The notes below the pieces were generated by a model. That model saw only the letters and a program-made list of their open reading frames with translations. It had not been told where the DNA came from and made no database searches. From the IMG/VR virus record IMGVR_UViG_3300005098_000017, positions 62,001 to 126,000 of that record: a stretch of DNA of 64,000 nt, one strand, 5' to 3'. Source of the stretch: a virus. A program made the position numbers and the translations under genes. Numbering within the stretch: the first letter of the stretch is position 1; each line of letters opens with the position of its first letter. Of this stretch, positions 14,560-22,864 are shown piece by piece.

Positions 14560-16248
14560 TCACTGTGTGTCGGCCCCGAACCATCTCCGCTGTCGGACAC
14601 CCTCGGGGTTCCCACCTCCACACGGAGGTGAGTTTATCCGCACGGGGCCTGAAACTTTTTTTGTTCCCCTCACTGTCCCACCATGAAGCCCCGCCAAGGG
14701 CTCATTGTCTATGTTAATTATACCACCTATCGATTTTACATATCCATGCTTTTGCAACAGATACAGGAGAGATGTGTGTATATAGACCAAACGACTTGTG
14801 TTCCTACATTCAAGTCTACCGAACTCCTTATAGGTTCCGATAGGTAATCCTATCTTCTCAGCTATGTCATATAGACACCTTACAGCATCGATGAGTAACT
14901 TGTACTTAAACGTATAACGATTGCGGTCCTTAAGGACTCTTATCTTACCGTCAGGTATGTCGATATCCGTCAGTTCCAATGGTTGATTACGCATGTACCG
15001 TACGTATAGATCAATTATATGATTAATGTCATTTTTTATAAGTATGTTATCTAATAGATATTGATGTGATGATAGGATCTTGTGTAAACATCTTGCTATT
15101 ATGTGTAGCAATGGCTGCCTTCGTAGGAATTTCATATTGGTAAGTCGTCTGGGTGTTATGCGTCGTATCTGTAGGTTATGTATGGCCTGTGCTATGGGTT
15201 TGTAGTGATGAGCAAGCTGGTGTATGTGTCGTTGGCGTATGTACTTTAATGACTGTAGTTTCTTATCGAATGTGGTGTTTAGTGACCATGTTGATGCATA
15301 TGAGTAGTCAGGTGATGTTGATGGTCGTATGTTATAGACTGATATGTATGCGTCGTTAGATGGTGATGCATCCTTATACTTACTATGTATAATGTGCTTT
15401 TTGTAATATTTACGTATCTTAATGGCATGATTAGTCTGTTCCGTGGTTCGTTTATAGGATCTGATGTGACGGACGGTTAGAGGTAGTGCATACCACTCGG
15501 ACTGAGGCAGGCTGTAGACTTTAATGTCCTTATGAGGAATGTATCTATATGCAGATGGCTGGTATGCGATCTGTGTGTTGATGGGATCGTTGCGGTAGTA
15601 GGTACCTTTATTAGTATGTTTTTTTCTTATGAAATGATATGTTGGTATAAGGCGGAGAAGTTTATGTTTTTTAAGATATGTTATGTGCCGCCTTATAGTT
15701 GGTATGGATAGCTGAAGAAGTGAGGATATGAAATCTTGTGACTTGGGCATGTGTTTGGGATCGGCGGCAAGGAATGATAGGAGTGTTATTATCTGTGTTT
15801 GGGTATGTGCTGGTAGATTATTTAAGTAACTATATAATTGATCTGGTATGTAGACGAGCTTGAGAGGCCAGCCCTCTGGTGCGAGAAGCCGCGGGTTTAT
15901 GTCCTTTAGATCCTTGAGAGAGAATGAAAATGATGCATATGATGTATTAGTATCTTTATCATATTTTATCTTGAAGCCGATGGTTCTTGTTATGTTATAA
16001 ACCTGTGTGTAGTGTTTTTTAAAGGCCGGCAGGTTCTGTCTGACATATGATTTGAAATCATCATAGGGGATAAGCCCGCCGTTGTGCCATATGTAAAGGA
16101 GTGCGTTGAGTGTTTCGTAGAGAAGCCGCGGCTTCAAAGGACTGCGAGGTGCATAATAATTTGATAGAGCATCACCTACATACCTGAGAACGCCGCCTAA
16201 TGTGCTCACTATAATACAGTCATGTATGTCATCAGTGTAATACTTCAT
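14560..16248 (-). CDS. Winged-helix-like DNA-binding protein with displaced C-terminus
   Basis: 562 residues from ATG 16248 (AGAGG just upstream; a TTG one codon earlier is also possible). A helix-turn-helix region near residues 165-205 (KSQDFISSLLQLSIPTIRRH, then ITYLKKHKLLRLI) looks like a winged helix. The middle is basic and rich in His/Tyr/Arg. A second conserved-looking block (IPDGKIRVLKDRNRYTFKYK ... IGLPIGTYKEFGRLECRN) lies near 460-520. The last 40 residues (Gly/Pro/Arg-rich, ending RRWFGADTQ) are simply a translation of a GC-rich hairpin element. A replication initiator or regulator is possible. It is the first gene of the leftward operon. Confidence 0.6.
   Translation of the reverse strand: MKYYTDDIHDCIIVSTLGGVLRYVGDALSNYYAPRSPLKPRLLYETLNALLYIWHNGGLIPYDDFKSYVRQNLPAFKKHYTQVYNITRTIGFKIKYDKDTNTSYASFSFSLKDLKDINPRLLAPEGWPLKLVYIPDQLYSYLNNLPAHTQTQIITLLSFLAADPKHMPKSQDFISSLLQLSIPTIRRHITYLKKHKLLRLIPTYHFIRKKHTNKGTYYRNDPINTQIAYQPSAYRYIPHKDIKVYSLPQSEWYALPLTVRHIRSYKRTTEQTNHAIKIRKYYKKHIIHSKYKDASPSNDAYISVYNIRPSTSPDYSYASTWSLNTTFDKKLQSLKYIRQRHIHQLAHHYKPIAQAIHNLQIRRITPRRLTNMKFLRRQPLLHIIARCLHKILSSHQYLLDNILIKNDINHIIDLYVRYMRNQPLELTDIDIPDGKIRVLKDRNRYTFKYKLLIDAVRCLYDIAEKIGLPIGTYKEFGRLECRNTSRLVYIHTSLLYLLQKHGYVKSIGGIINIDNEPLAGLHGGTVRGTKKVSGPVRINSPPCGGGNPEGVRQRRWFGADTQ
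14572..14649 (-). ncRNA. Compact multi-stem RNA-like element
   Basis: Outer arms GGCCCCG (14572-14578) and CGGGGCC (14643-14649) are perfectly complementary. Inside are a 7-bp hairpin CACCTCC/GGAGGTG with a 4-base loop (14613-14630), a TCCG/CGGA hairpin (14586-14597), and a CCC/GGG or AACC/GGTT stem (14579-14610). A short run of A on the minus strand (14654-14660) flanks it between GGAAC and GTTTC, which could also pair. It covers the 3' end of the gene at 14560-16248. The form recalls IS200/IS605 right-end or omega-RNA scaffolds, but no TnpB or IscB gene is in the window. An attenuator is the other option. Confidence 0.45.
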
Positions 16249-16272
16249 CAACCTCTATCTTGTTTTTGTATG

Positions 16273-16300
16273 ATTATAATCATAATGTACATGGAGTCAA
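16273..16300 (-). promoter_or_regulatory. Strong sigma70-like promoter, leftward operon
   Basis: On the minus strand a -35 TTGACT (16300-16295), a 16-base spacer and a -10 TATAAT (16278-16273) precede the ATG at 16248. It is the likely source of the transcript for 16248 down to 8201. It is divergent from, and adjacent to, the late promoter at 16312-16341. Confidence 0.75.
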
Positions 16301-16311
16301 GAAAAAAATTG

Positions 16312-16341
16312 TTGACAAGATTTATCTGATGAATATATAGT
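16312..16341 (+). promoter_or_regulatory. Sigma70-like promoter, rightward late operon
   Basis: A perfect -35 TTGACA at 16312-16317 is followed by TATATA at 16334-16339 (spacer 16) or TATAGT at 16336-16341 (spacer 18). AGGAGG at 16358-16363 and the TTG start at 16370 follow. No other clear promoter is seen downstream, so this may drive the whole virion operon. Confidence 0.7.
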
Positions 16342-16369
16342 AGTTGAAACCTATATCAGGAGGTTATCC

Positions 16370-16642
16370 TTGATCAAAATGATTGGTGATCATGTTCTTT
16401 TGAAGCCGCGCAAAAAGGAGCAGGTGGGTGGGATATATCTCCCCGAGGCAAAGGTTGAATTTTTTGAGGTTGTTGATGTCGGTGATGGTATACCGCTCCC
16501 TAATGGTACATATGCACCAGTTGATGTCCATGTTGGTGATATCGTTTTGGTACCAGAACATGTAGGTGTTGAATATGAAGATGGTGATACTACATACGTT
16601 ATTGCCCGCCTATCCGATATTGATGCCGTTGTAGAGGAATAA
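16370..16642 (+). CDS. groES: GroES-like co-chaperonin
   Basis: 90 residues. The GroES fold signature is clear: GDHVLLKPRKKEQVGGIYLPEA, the VVDVGDG strand, DVHVGDIVLVPEHVGVEY and a C-terminal DIDAVVEE. It would cap a GroEL chamber, as T4 gp31 does for the capsid protein. No GroEL is in the window, so the host chaperonin is the likely partner. The start is TTG 16370, six bases after AGGAGG; the ATG at 16379 is too far from it. First gene of the late operon. Confidence 0.9.
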   Translation: MIKMIGDHVLLKPRKKEQVGGIYLPEAKVEFFEVVDVGDGIPLPNGTYAPVDVHVGDIVLVPEHVGVEYEDGDTTYVIARLSDIDAVVEE

Positions 16643-16657
16643 GAGGAGGATGGAGAC

Positions 16658-17119
16658 TTGCGCGTCAAGCGATCTGACAAGGTCCTTCTATTTTCATCAG
16701 ACAGGCAGTTGAAATTACACCTATCCGAACGGTATAAGGTTGTAACTCCGGAATCTAATCGATTACCATTATTTATTATATTGGATGCTGTTTCACGGTA
16801 TCAGCACCTCGATGTCTTTTCATTATTAACGTATATGTTTGGTTACTTATATTTTAAGTTAGGTGAGTATGCGCGTCATAAGCAGCATTGTTATTTGGTT
16901 GTGTTGATGAAGCCGCGCGTTTTGAAGGTTTCATTGCTTGAAAAGAGATTAGTCAACCCCTTAAGCCGGTTGTTTAAGACTAAGAGATTTATACGTCAGA
17001 CGTCAGTTCAATCTGTGCGGTCGTTATCGCAGCTTATATCCCACCTTGGTGATTATTATAATGATAAGGGTTCGTATAAGGTTGCTATTTATCGGATAGG
17101 AGGATTTCATGAACGTTGA
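16658..17119 (+). CDS. Hypothetical basic protein (153 aa)
   Basis: 153 residues starting at TTG 16658, with GAGGAGG 8 bases upstream. Mixed helix and strand; a hydrophobic middle (FIILDAVSRYQHLDVFSLLTYMFGYLYF) and a basic C-terminal half (PLSRLFKTKRFIRQ) are visible. It overlaps the following gene by 11 bases. No family is recognised. Confidence 0.65.
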   Translation: MRVKRSDKVLLFSSDRQLKLHLSERYKVVTPESNRLPLFIILDAVSRYQHLDVFSLLTYMFGYLYFKLGEYARHKQHCYLVVLMKPRVLKVSLLEKRLVNPLSRLFKTKRFIRQTSVQSVRSLSQLISHLGDYYNDKGSYKVAIYRIGGFHER

Positions 17120-17717
17120 TATTACAGCAAAGAGGGTTGTTGATGATTATTTGGACAAGGCTGGTATCGTTAGTTCAATAGAGACACCAGATGATTTAGC
17201 TCTTTATATATTAAGGTATGGTCATCGTTATCCGTCTTTATTGGTTGATGCAGTACAGAGGGTATGGAATGAGAAGATTGATCATTATGATGATGTCATA
17301 TATGTAACGGCAGATAAGTTTGCGCAGTCGTATTTGAAGGAGCTTGAGGGGATTGTATATGATTATAGGAAGCCCGCCGGGCTTATTGACACATATCTCC
17401 ATTTATTAGATGTAGCGCCGGCTTCAACACTAATGTTCGGTTACTACTTTTACATACATTCATCGGAGCTTATATTAGTTGCGCCTCTTGATTATTATAA
17501 CATGATAAAAGGTGCTTATGAATCATATTTCTGGGATTTTGAACCTAATTTAACGATTTTTGACCTTATAACATATGCATTTTTCGCCAAGTCCTTGAAC
17601 ATGGGTGTTGCAATTTTAGAAGGCAGTGATATATCACTTAGTATTGTAAAGAAGTTTATGTATCGCGTTAAATCCTTATATACGACAGAGGAGGTGATGG
17701 ATGATTCAAAGGAGTGA
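17109..17717 (+). CDS. Hypothetical protein (202 aa)
   Basis: 202 residues, ATG 17109 after ATAGGAGG. Mostly helical and rich in aromatic residues (KRVVDDYLDKAGIV ... DLALYILRYGHRYPSLLVDA ... FGYYFYIHSSELILVAPLDY). It has no recognisable catalytic motif. It overlaps the metallophosphoesterase start by 17 bases, so the two are probably translated together. Confidence 0.68.
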   Translation: MNVDITAKRVVDDYLDKAGIVSSIETPDDLALYILRYGHRYPSLLVDAVQRVWNEKIDHYDDVIYVTADKFAQSYLKELEGIVYDYRKPAGLIDTYLHLLDVAPASTLMFGYYFYIHSSELILVAPLDYYNMIKGAYESYFWDFEPNLTIFDLITYAFFAKSLNMGVAILEGSDISLSIVKKFMYRVKSLYTTEEVMDDSKE

Positions 17718-18981
17718 ACCTGTTGTTATACCGTTACCTGTTAATATTTACACACAGTGGGATGAAATCAAAAGGTTCATTATTGAACACAAACACGATA
17801 TGGTTAGTATAAATAAGTTGCTTCACGATGTTTTTGGTTTGCCAAAGTCGACTGTCTATGCATTGTTAAAGACATTGGATCTGTTTATTGGTAGCTGGAA
17901 GGAATTAGACCGTATTGATGTTGAACCAGTATTGGGGCAGAAATTGTCCGAGCAGGATGTAATGGATTTATGGCCGGAGATTGAGAGTTATAAGAAGTTA
18001 GGGCGCGAGGGCTTCATAAAAACGCTAATGGACAAGTATAGATTGACATATTGGGCGGCGAGTAAATTATATTATCATGAAGGCGGGCATTCTAAGTATG
18101 ATAAGCGGAAGCACGAGGAGCCTATAGGGAAGGGATTCAAATCTGATGAAATATTAGACTGGCGGGCTTACTTGGAGGAAATGGAACATTTTCGTCATCG
18201 TATAAATTATAGTGAAGGTGATGTGAATTATGATTCCGTTTATGAGTGGCATGTACCGTCATCAAAGGTTGGTGTCATTTTTACATCCGACTGGCATCTT
18301 GGTTCCCGGTTTACTGATTATAAACGTCTTAGAGAACACATAGAGCTTCTTATGGATAATTTTCATGTATTTCTGGTTGGTGACATGGTCGATATGTTTT
18401 TATCATTTAAGAGTAAAGCTGTTGAGTTTCAGCAGATCGTGCCGCCAACGACGCAGTTGAAGCTATTGTATAGTATATTATTGGAGTTACAGCAGAAGGG
18501 GCGGCTTCATGTGATTTTATTGTCAAGCCAGCGCGTTCATGACTCAGCTGTTAGTGCTACGGCCGGCTTCGATCCTTACCAGTTTTTTGATGGTTTAAAT
18601 ACAGTCTATTTCAGGAATAAGGGTACTGTTTATGTACGCATGCCACAGAGAACATGGGAGGTATTAATTTTACATAAATATGGTCGTAATTCTTATAGGA
18701 ATCCGTTTAGCAGACATGTTTATGCTATTGATAATGTTTCAGCGACAGCGGATGTGATTGTTATGGCTCATCTACACCGCAGAGATTATGCCAGCTTCTA
18801 CTTTGGTGGAAAGCAACGAGTTTGTATAAACCTGCCGGGCTTCAAATATAACGATCCTTATACACAATCATATTTTGATCAACATGAAGCGCCGTTCCCT
18901 GTTGTTGTATTTGATGATGATGACAATACGGTTGATGTATATCCATCACCGGAGGTAGCGCGTTATGTTATTAGCAATTGA
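17701..18981 (+). CDS. Calcineurin-like metallophosphoesterase with N-terminal helix-turn-helix
   Basis: 426 residues. The N-terminal 60 residues include a helix-turn-helix-like stretch (SINKLLHDVFGLPKSTVYAL). The phosphoesterase core has SDWHLG (D197, H199), VGDMVD (D228), an LHKYGR segment and MAHLHRRD (H357, H359). The usual GNHD/E motif is replaced by SSQRVHD (275-281), so the central metal-bridging Asn is missing or shifted. A DNA end-processing or repair nuclease role, as for SbcD/Mre11-type phage enzymes, is possible. ATG 17701 follows AGAGGAGG. Confidence 0.82.
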   Translation: MIQRSEPVVIPLPVNIYTQWDEIKRFIIEHKHDMVSINKLLHDVFGLPKSTVYALLKTLDLFIGSWKELDRIDVEPVLGQKLSEQDVMDLWPEIESYKKLGREGFIKTLMDKYRLTYWAASKLYYHEGGHSKYDKRKHEEPIGKGFKSDEILDWRAYLEEMEHFRHRINYSEGDVNYDSVYEWHVPSSKVGVIFTSDWHLGSRFTDYKRLREHIELLMDNFHVFLVGDMVDMFLSFKSKAVEFQQIVPPTTQLKLLYSILLELQQKGRLHVILLSSQRVHDSAVSATAGFDPYQFFDGLNTVYFRNKGTVYVRMPQRTWEVLILHKYGRNSYRNPFSRHVYAIDNVSATADVIVMAHLHRRDYASFYFGGKQRVCINLPGFKYNDPYTQSYFDQHEAPFPVVVFDDDDNTVDVYPSPEVARYVISN

Positions 18982-19144
18982 TTACAATGTTGTTCATAAA
19001 ATTTACAGGTATATGATGCATATAACATTAAATTATAATGAAGATTTACCAATTGAGGATTTGATAGGAGGTGTATATGCGAACGAGGCGAGAGGGCAGG
19101 TATCTGTTGATACAGGGTATCGATCCTCCGATAACGAGGGATGA
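18965..19144 (+). CDS. Small overlapping ORF (59 aa)
   Basis: 59 residues from ATG 18965, preceded by GGAGGT at good spacing, overlapping the end of the metallophosphoesterase gene and 68 bases of the next gene in another frame. It begins MLLAIDYNVVHKIYRYMMHI. It fills an otherwise uncovered gap of about 95 bases. Translation is plausible but unproven; the overlapping tail looks like a read-out of the neighbour. Confidence 0.4.
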   Translation: MLLAIDYNVVHKIYRYMMHITLNYNEDLPIEDLIGGVYANEARGQVSVDTGYRSSDNEG

Positions 19145-19466
19145 TGTATCCGCTGCAACAGCGATCCCGTTACGTCGTTTGTGTGATATTATGCATGTTA
19201 CTGATGATGGTCGTTCTGCGAAGATTGATTTAAGGTCTGTTGGGTTAGCTGAGTTGCTTGCTATAACATCATATCTTACCTTGCCGTGGGTTCCTGTGGC
19301 GATTGATTGGTTCCGTGTTAATATGAAGGCGCGATCTACATATGCTGTTGGTGTTATATTAGGCCGCGCGGCTTCATATATCCGTAAACAATTAGGCATA
19401 AAATTAGAGGGGGCAGATGAGGAAGATTCAGTACAATCTGAAGAAACGGTTGAGGCCAATCAGTGA
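19077..19466 (+). CDS. Hypothetical protein (129 aa)
   Basis: 129 residues from ATG 19077, with ATAGGAGG 5 bases upstream; a GTG two codons earlier is closer to the site and is rejected. Helical; ends in an acidic tail (EGADEEDSVQSEETVEANQ). ITRDDVSAATAIPLRRLCDI looks like a helix-turn-helix-sized segment. Possibly a small structural or packaging protein by its place ahead of the terminase. No family is recognised. Confidence 0.66.
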   Translation: MRTRREGRYLLIQGIDPPITRDDVSAATAIPLRRLCDIMHVTDDGRSAKIDLRSVGLAELLAITSYLTLPWVPVAIDWFRVNMKARSTYAVGVILGRAASYIRKQLGIKLEGADEEDSVQSEETVEANQ

Positions 19467-19857
19467 GGTTACGGCTGTTGTTGTTGATCTGCTTATCAGG
19501 CCGCAGACAAATCTGTACATTCCGGAGTCTGTGTTCGTGTTGCAGTTTGGGCTTGTTCTAAATCCGGGGATTATCAAAAGATTGCCATTGGATTTACATG
19601 AGGGGGACATAATTTTGCGGGCTGCATGGAAGGCCGACCTCATACGAACATGTAGTGGTGAGTATGTTAAGTCTGCTGATTATGTTGATATAGATGTACC
19701 AGATGTACCGGGCTTCATCATCAAACCGGATGACTATCTCAAGCTAGTTTATCATAGAGATATTATAGCAATTTTCGATGATGTTGATGATTGGGTAAAA
19801 TTTGTTAAACATTTAAGCAAGATGGAGGGAAATTATGGGAATCAGTGTACCAAATAA
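19417..19857 (+). CDS. Hypothetical protein (146 aa)
   Basis: 146 residues, ATG 19417 after GAGGGGGC; overlaps the previous gene by 50 bases and the next by 23. Beta-rich (VTAVVVDLLIRPQTNLYIPE, FVLQFGLVLNPG, YVDIDVPDVPGFIIKPDDYL). No family is recognised. Confidence 0.66.
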   Translation: MRKIQYNLKKRLRPISEVTAVVVDLLIRPQTNLYIPESVFVLQFGLVLNPGIIKRLPLDLHEGDIILRAAWKADLIRTCSGEYVKSADYVDIDVPDVPGFIIKPDDYLKLVYHRDIIAIFDDVDDWVKFVKHLSKMEGNYGNQCTK

Positions 19858-20188
19858 TGTTAGGGATGAGATGGAACGAGAGCGTCGTGAGAAGATTGTG
19901 AAGCACGCGCTCCTTGGTGAGTTGATGCCTATTATGGTCGATCTTACGCGTCTGGTTACTGAAATACGTCATATACGTAACAAGGATGGTGATGATGCAC
20001 CACATCCTCATGTGAAAGATGATGTGCTTAATAAAATTGATTCATTGGTTGAGCTATTCTTTACGACATATACTGACTTTATGAAGACTTATATCAATGA
20101 TATCGATGGTCTTGCGCGTAGTGCGCTTGAGCGTATGATGCAGGAGAGTATGACAATGGGGCCGGGGCCTCGCATACCACGAGAGTAA
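19835..20188 (+). CDS. Helical hypothetical protein (117 aa)
   Basis: 117 residues, ATG 19835 after GGAGGG. Long amphipathic helices (NVRDEMERERREKIVKHALL; KIDSLVELFFTTYTDFMKTY) suggest a coiled-coil or oligomeric protein. Size and place in the operon would suit a small terminase or scaffold component, but there is no motif to decide. It is followed one base later by the next ATG. Confidence 0.66.
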   Translation: MGISVPNNVRDEMERERREKIVKHALLGELMPIMVDLTRLVTEIRHIRNKDGDDAPHPHVKDDVLNKIDSLVELFFTTYTDFMKTYINDIDGLARSALERMMQESMTMGPGPRIPRE

Positions 20189-20189
20189 T

Positions 20190-20534
20190 ATGAAACTATG
20201 TAATGGATACTACATAGGTGAGATCATCGATGATGGATCTGTTGCGCAGCGTACTGATATTATTGTGCCATTTGGGGAATTGTCGTATTTGTTAAGAGTG
20301 CGCATTAAGTGGAAGGCATCATCTGCTTTGGTATATTCAAGGAGACAGGACAAGTATATTGACCTACCAGTTTCAGTTAACGTTGGTGATGAGGTGTTGG
20401 TTCTGAGGTTTGATACGCAGCCTCTCGCTTTACGTGGTACCAATGAGCCGCGCTTCGTTATCGGTAGGTTGGTAGACATCTTGGGAGTATATGGGAATAA
20501 GAACAATATTGGCGAAAATAAAGAAGCGCGATGA
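20190..20534 (+). CDS. Hypothetical beta-rich protein (114 aa)
   Basis: 114 residues. The start ATG lies two bases after the previous stop (TAATATG), so it is probably reached by re-initiation. Beta-barrel-like pattern (YYIGEIIDDGSVAQRTDIIV ... VNVGDEVLVLRFDTQPLAL ... FVIGRLVDIL), reminiscent of small OB or SH3-like folds. It overlaps the nuclease gene by 44 bases. No family is recognised. Confidence 0.65.
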   Translation: MKLCNGYYIGEIIDDGSVAQRTDIIVPFGELSYLLRVRIKWKASSALVYSRRQDKYIDLPVSVNVGDEVLVLRFDTQPLALRGTNEPRFVIGRLVDILGVYGNKNNIGENKEAR

Positions 20535-20985
20535 GGCTGCTAATTATGATTATAAATACGAGAAAAAATATGGAATCCTGAGGCGTAAAGGACGCAAGTG
20601 GGATTCGGAACAGGAACGTATATTATATAGTATATTAAGGCAGATATATACGGGTCGTAAGATCTTTAACCATGTTCGTTTTGAGGAAGCGCCGACCCTT
20701 GAGTATGATTTTTTTATACCTGATGAATCCCTTGTTATTGAATATAACGGTCAGGAGCATTACTGTGTCGTTGAAGGTATGACTGTATATGATTTCTATG
20801 GCCGTGTGTATCGTGATCGTTGTAAATTAAATAATGCTTGCAAGCGTGGTTATACATACATACCCATTCCATTCGATATAGGTCTTACTGTTGGTATAGT
20901 AAAGAAGTGGATTGATAGTGGGTGGGATAAGGAAAAGGTAATACAACATTATCTTGAGTACTACGAAAAAAACAAATTCGGATAA
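20491..20985 (+). CDS. PD-(D/E)XK endonuclease (Vsr/DUF559-like)
   Basis: 164 residues. Motifs: E41 in KWDSEQERILYSIL, D73 in LEYDFFIP, then LVIEYNGQEHY with E84-x-N86, and the trailing DRCKLNNACKRGYTYIPIPF. This matches the Vsr-like, very short PD-(D/E)XK nucleases often found in phages as free-standing homing or DNA-processing enzymes. ATG 20491 follows GGGAG. Its place a few genes before the terminase could mean a role in packaging or repair, or it may be a mobile gene. Confidence 0.8.
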   Translation: MGIRTILAKIKKRDEAANYDYKYEKKYGILRRKGRKWDSEQERILYSILRQIYTGRKIFNHVRFEEAPTLEYDFFIPDESLVIEYNGQEHYCVVEGMTVYDFYGRVYRDRCKLNNACKRGYTYIPIPFDIGLTVGIVKKWIDSGWDKEKVIQHYLEYYEKNKFG

Positions 20986-21598
20986 GCTTGCGCGGGCTTA
21001 TGATGAAACAATCCAGCGTGTCTGGGATACATTTTTCCCCGGTGTTGATATCGATTTTGTCGTTGGTATGAGGGATGCTGCATCTGTTGCCAAGCTACCT
21101 ATCAAAAAATGTACCCCGGCGTGTCCATTGTATGATCAGTGTGAGGTAAGGAAGAAGTATTCGCCCTCATATTGCCCTATGGAGTTTGTTAAGTTCTTTG
21201 AGCAGTTGACTAACATGGCAAAGGAGCTTGATATTGATCCTGATAATGTAGTTGAGGCATCGCGTGTATTGGATTACCAGCTATTATCTCTTATACAGGA
21301 TGCGATATTGGAAAAAATACAGCATAATGGAATAAGTCAGTATGTGCCTGTTGTATCGGGGGAGGGTGTTATAGCGGAGGTTGAGGAGGTATCACCGTTT
21401 GTGAAGACGCTTATGGAGATTGCGAAATTGAAGGGTAAGATATTGGAGGAATTTTTAGCAACGCGTCAGTCGAAGAAAAAATTTGGTGAGGGCGAGGATA
21501 GTGATCCCGCGCGTTACTTATCAGGTTTACCTATTGTTGATGCGGAGGTTGAGGATGTAGATACTGAGAAGAAGGATGATGATAAAAAAGCAGATTAA
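20954..21598 (+). CDS. Hypothetical protein with four-cysteine cluster (214 aa)
   Basis: 214 residues starting at TTG 20954; no strong ribosome site is seen, and the first in-frame ATG is 38 residues in, so the start is uncertain. A cluster CTPACPLYDQCEVRKKYSPSYC near residues 53-75 could hold Zn or an Fe-S centre. Helical middle; acid/Lys tail (EDVDTEKKDDDKKAD). Together with its position it is one candidate for the small terminase subunit, but this is inference only. Confidence 0.62.
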   Translation: MSTTKKTNSDKLARAYDETIQRVWDTFFPGVDIDFVVGMRDAASVAKLPIKKCTPACPLYDQCEVRKKYSPSYCPMEFVKFFEQLTNMAKELDIDPDNVVEASRVLDYQLLSLIQDAILEKIQHNGISQYVPVVSGEGVIAEVEEVSPFVKTLMEIAKLKGKILEEFLATRQSKKKFGEGEDSDPARYLSGLPIVDAEVEDVDTEKKDDDKKAD

Positions 21599-22103
21599 AA
21601 TATTAGAGGGACTTGCTAAGTCAGGTAAAGAATTCGTGAGGCATTTTGGACAGTTCTTGCGTGGTTCACATAATTTAGAGCCGCTGATTGAGTTACCCGC
21701 GAAGACATTTAGGAAGCCGCCGCCTCTCCTTCTGTTCAAGAGATCAGCGGGTTTAATAGAAACAAACATCGTTAAACCTAAGTTGGTAAGATCTACGGTA
21801 AGGCGGTTGGAATATGCTATGACACAAGATGTAATTAAGCGGATGCGGCAGAAGCTTAATTATAAGTTTTTGAAGAATAAGGTCGTACCGTTGACCAAAA
21901 ATGTAAGAAGGGCGCGGCTTCGTACATCTTATAAGCTTATGAGACCCAAACCGACAGGCAGGCATATACGTGATGTGATGTCTATACAAGGTGCAGGTAT
22001 TGCTTGGGAGAATTTACATAAGCAGTCTTTAAATAAATTAGAGGTAACAAGGATAGGTTTTAGACCGAGGGTCAGGAAGCAATGGATAGGTTCGATCAGT
22101 TAA
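21576..22103 (+). CDS. Highly basic protein 1 (175 aa)
   Basis: 175 residues, very basic and Arg/Lys-rich (KRMRQKLNYKFLKNKVVPLT; VRRARLRTSYKLMRPKP), with Pro-rich LPAKTFRKPPPLLLF. First of four consecutive basic proteins that overlap one another by 4 to 23 bases. Basic composition points to DNA binding inside the head or during packaging. No family is recognised. Confidence 0.6.
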   Translation: MMIKKQIKILEGLAKSGKEFVRHFGQFLRGSHNLEPLIELPAKTFRKPPPLLLFKRSAGLIETNIVKPKLVRSTVRRLEYAMTQDVIKRMRQKLNYKFLKNKVVPLTKNVRRARLRTSYKLMRPKPTGRHIRDVMSIQGAGIAWENLHKQSLNKLEVTRIGFRPRVRKQWIGSIS

Positions 22104-22864
22104 ATTTATATGCGCAGCAGACTGATGAGTATTTCCTTCCCGAAGATAAATATAGACCATTGCCATGGAGGGTTGCTGCTAGTTATGTAGGTCTTATCAA
22201 ATCACCTTTTACGGCAAGTATTGGTATTGGTAAGGCCTATGCTACCTTAGCAGGCACATCAATCTTATATCATTATGTGTATCGTCCCAAGATATGGCGT
22301 ACTGCTGTTAAGACAGGAGAACTTAAGTGGGTTGGTTTCCCGGGCTTCAGAGGATTTGCGCAGGGTCCACGTGGTGGGGTGATGCGCAAGACAGGTCACT
22401 GGTTGTTTGGGCAGATGTTGAGACCTGTATTGAAGACGCAGGCTTATGATCTGTATAGGAAGCGCGGCTTAATGGGTGTTGCCATGTATATGAAGCAGGC
22501 TGGTAAGCCGGGTCTAGCGAGAAAGATTTATAAGGTTGCTCGTGTTTTGGGTGGTGGCAGCATCAAGGTTGGACGTGTTGCTGCAAGCTTGGGTCGTACT
22601 GCTGCTTGGGGTATGCTTGCGTATGATGTTGTTCGTGGTGGTATAGCACTAGCAGGGGCGGCTATGAACCGCGGGCTTCGCATTCTGGATAGAGTGCATA
22701 CTACATTAGTGCGTCTCAGGAGAAATCAATTACCGGAGGCCTATAGGATGCCTCAAGCGGCAACACTAAGGTCGTTGGCATTACAAGAGATTCATACATC
22801 ACGTACTAATGTAAGAAGTGTTTTACTGGGTAATGAGGCAGCTTATATGCATAGGGCATTATGA
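22082..22864 (+). CDS. Basic, glycine-rich protein 2 (260 aa)
   Basis: 260 residues, ATG 22082 after AGGAAG. Basic with Ala/Gly-rich hydrophobic stretches (VAASYVGLIKSPFTASIGIG; AWGMLAYDVVRGGIALAGAA) like those in the giant proteins at 47883-60775. May be membrane-active or a virion internal protein. It ends with an ATGA overlap into the next gene. Confidence 0.6.
   Translation: MDRFDQLNLYAQQTDEYFLPEDKYRPLPWRVAASYVGLIKSPFTASIGIGKAYATLAGTSILYHYVYRPKIWRTAVKTGELKWVGFPGFRGFAQGPRGGVMRKTGHWLFGQMLRPVLKTQAYDLYRKRGLMGVAMYMKQAGKPGLARKIYKVARVLGGGSIKVGRVAASLGRTAAWGMLAYDVVRGGIALAGAAMNRGLRILDRVHTTLVRLRRNQLPEAYRMPQAATLRSLALQEIHTSRTNVRSVLLGNEAAYMHRAL

Noticed and set aside
14650-14665. Run of T after the GC-rich arms on the plus strand, read as a plus-strand terminator
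   Set aside because: No plus-strand gene precedes it, and the pairing arms are separated by more than 60 bases with their own hairpins, unlike a simple terminator.
14560-16248. Reading this gene as a TnpB because of the RNA-like element at its end
   Set aside because: The protein lacks the RuvC-type acids and the zinc-finger cysteines of TnpB; only a helix-turn-helix-like region is visible.
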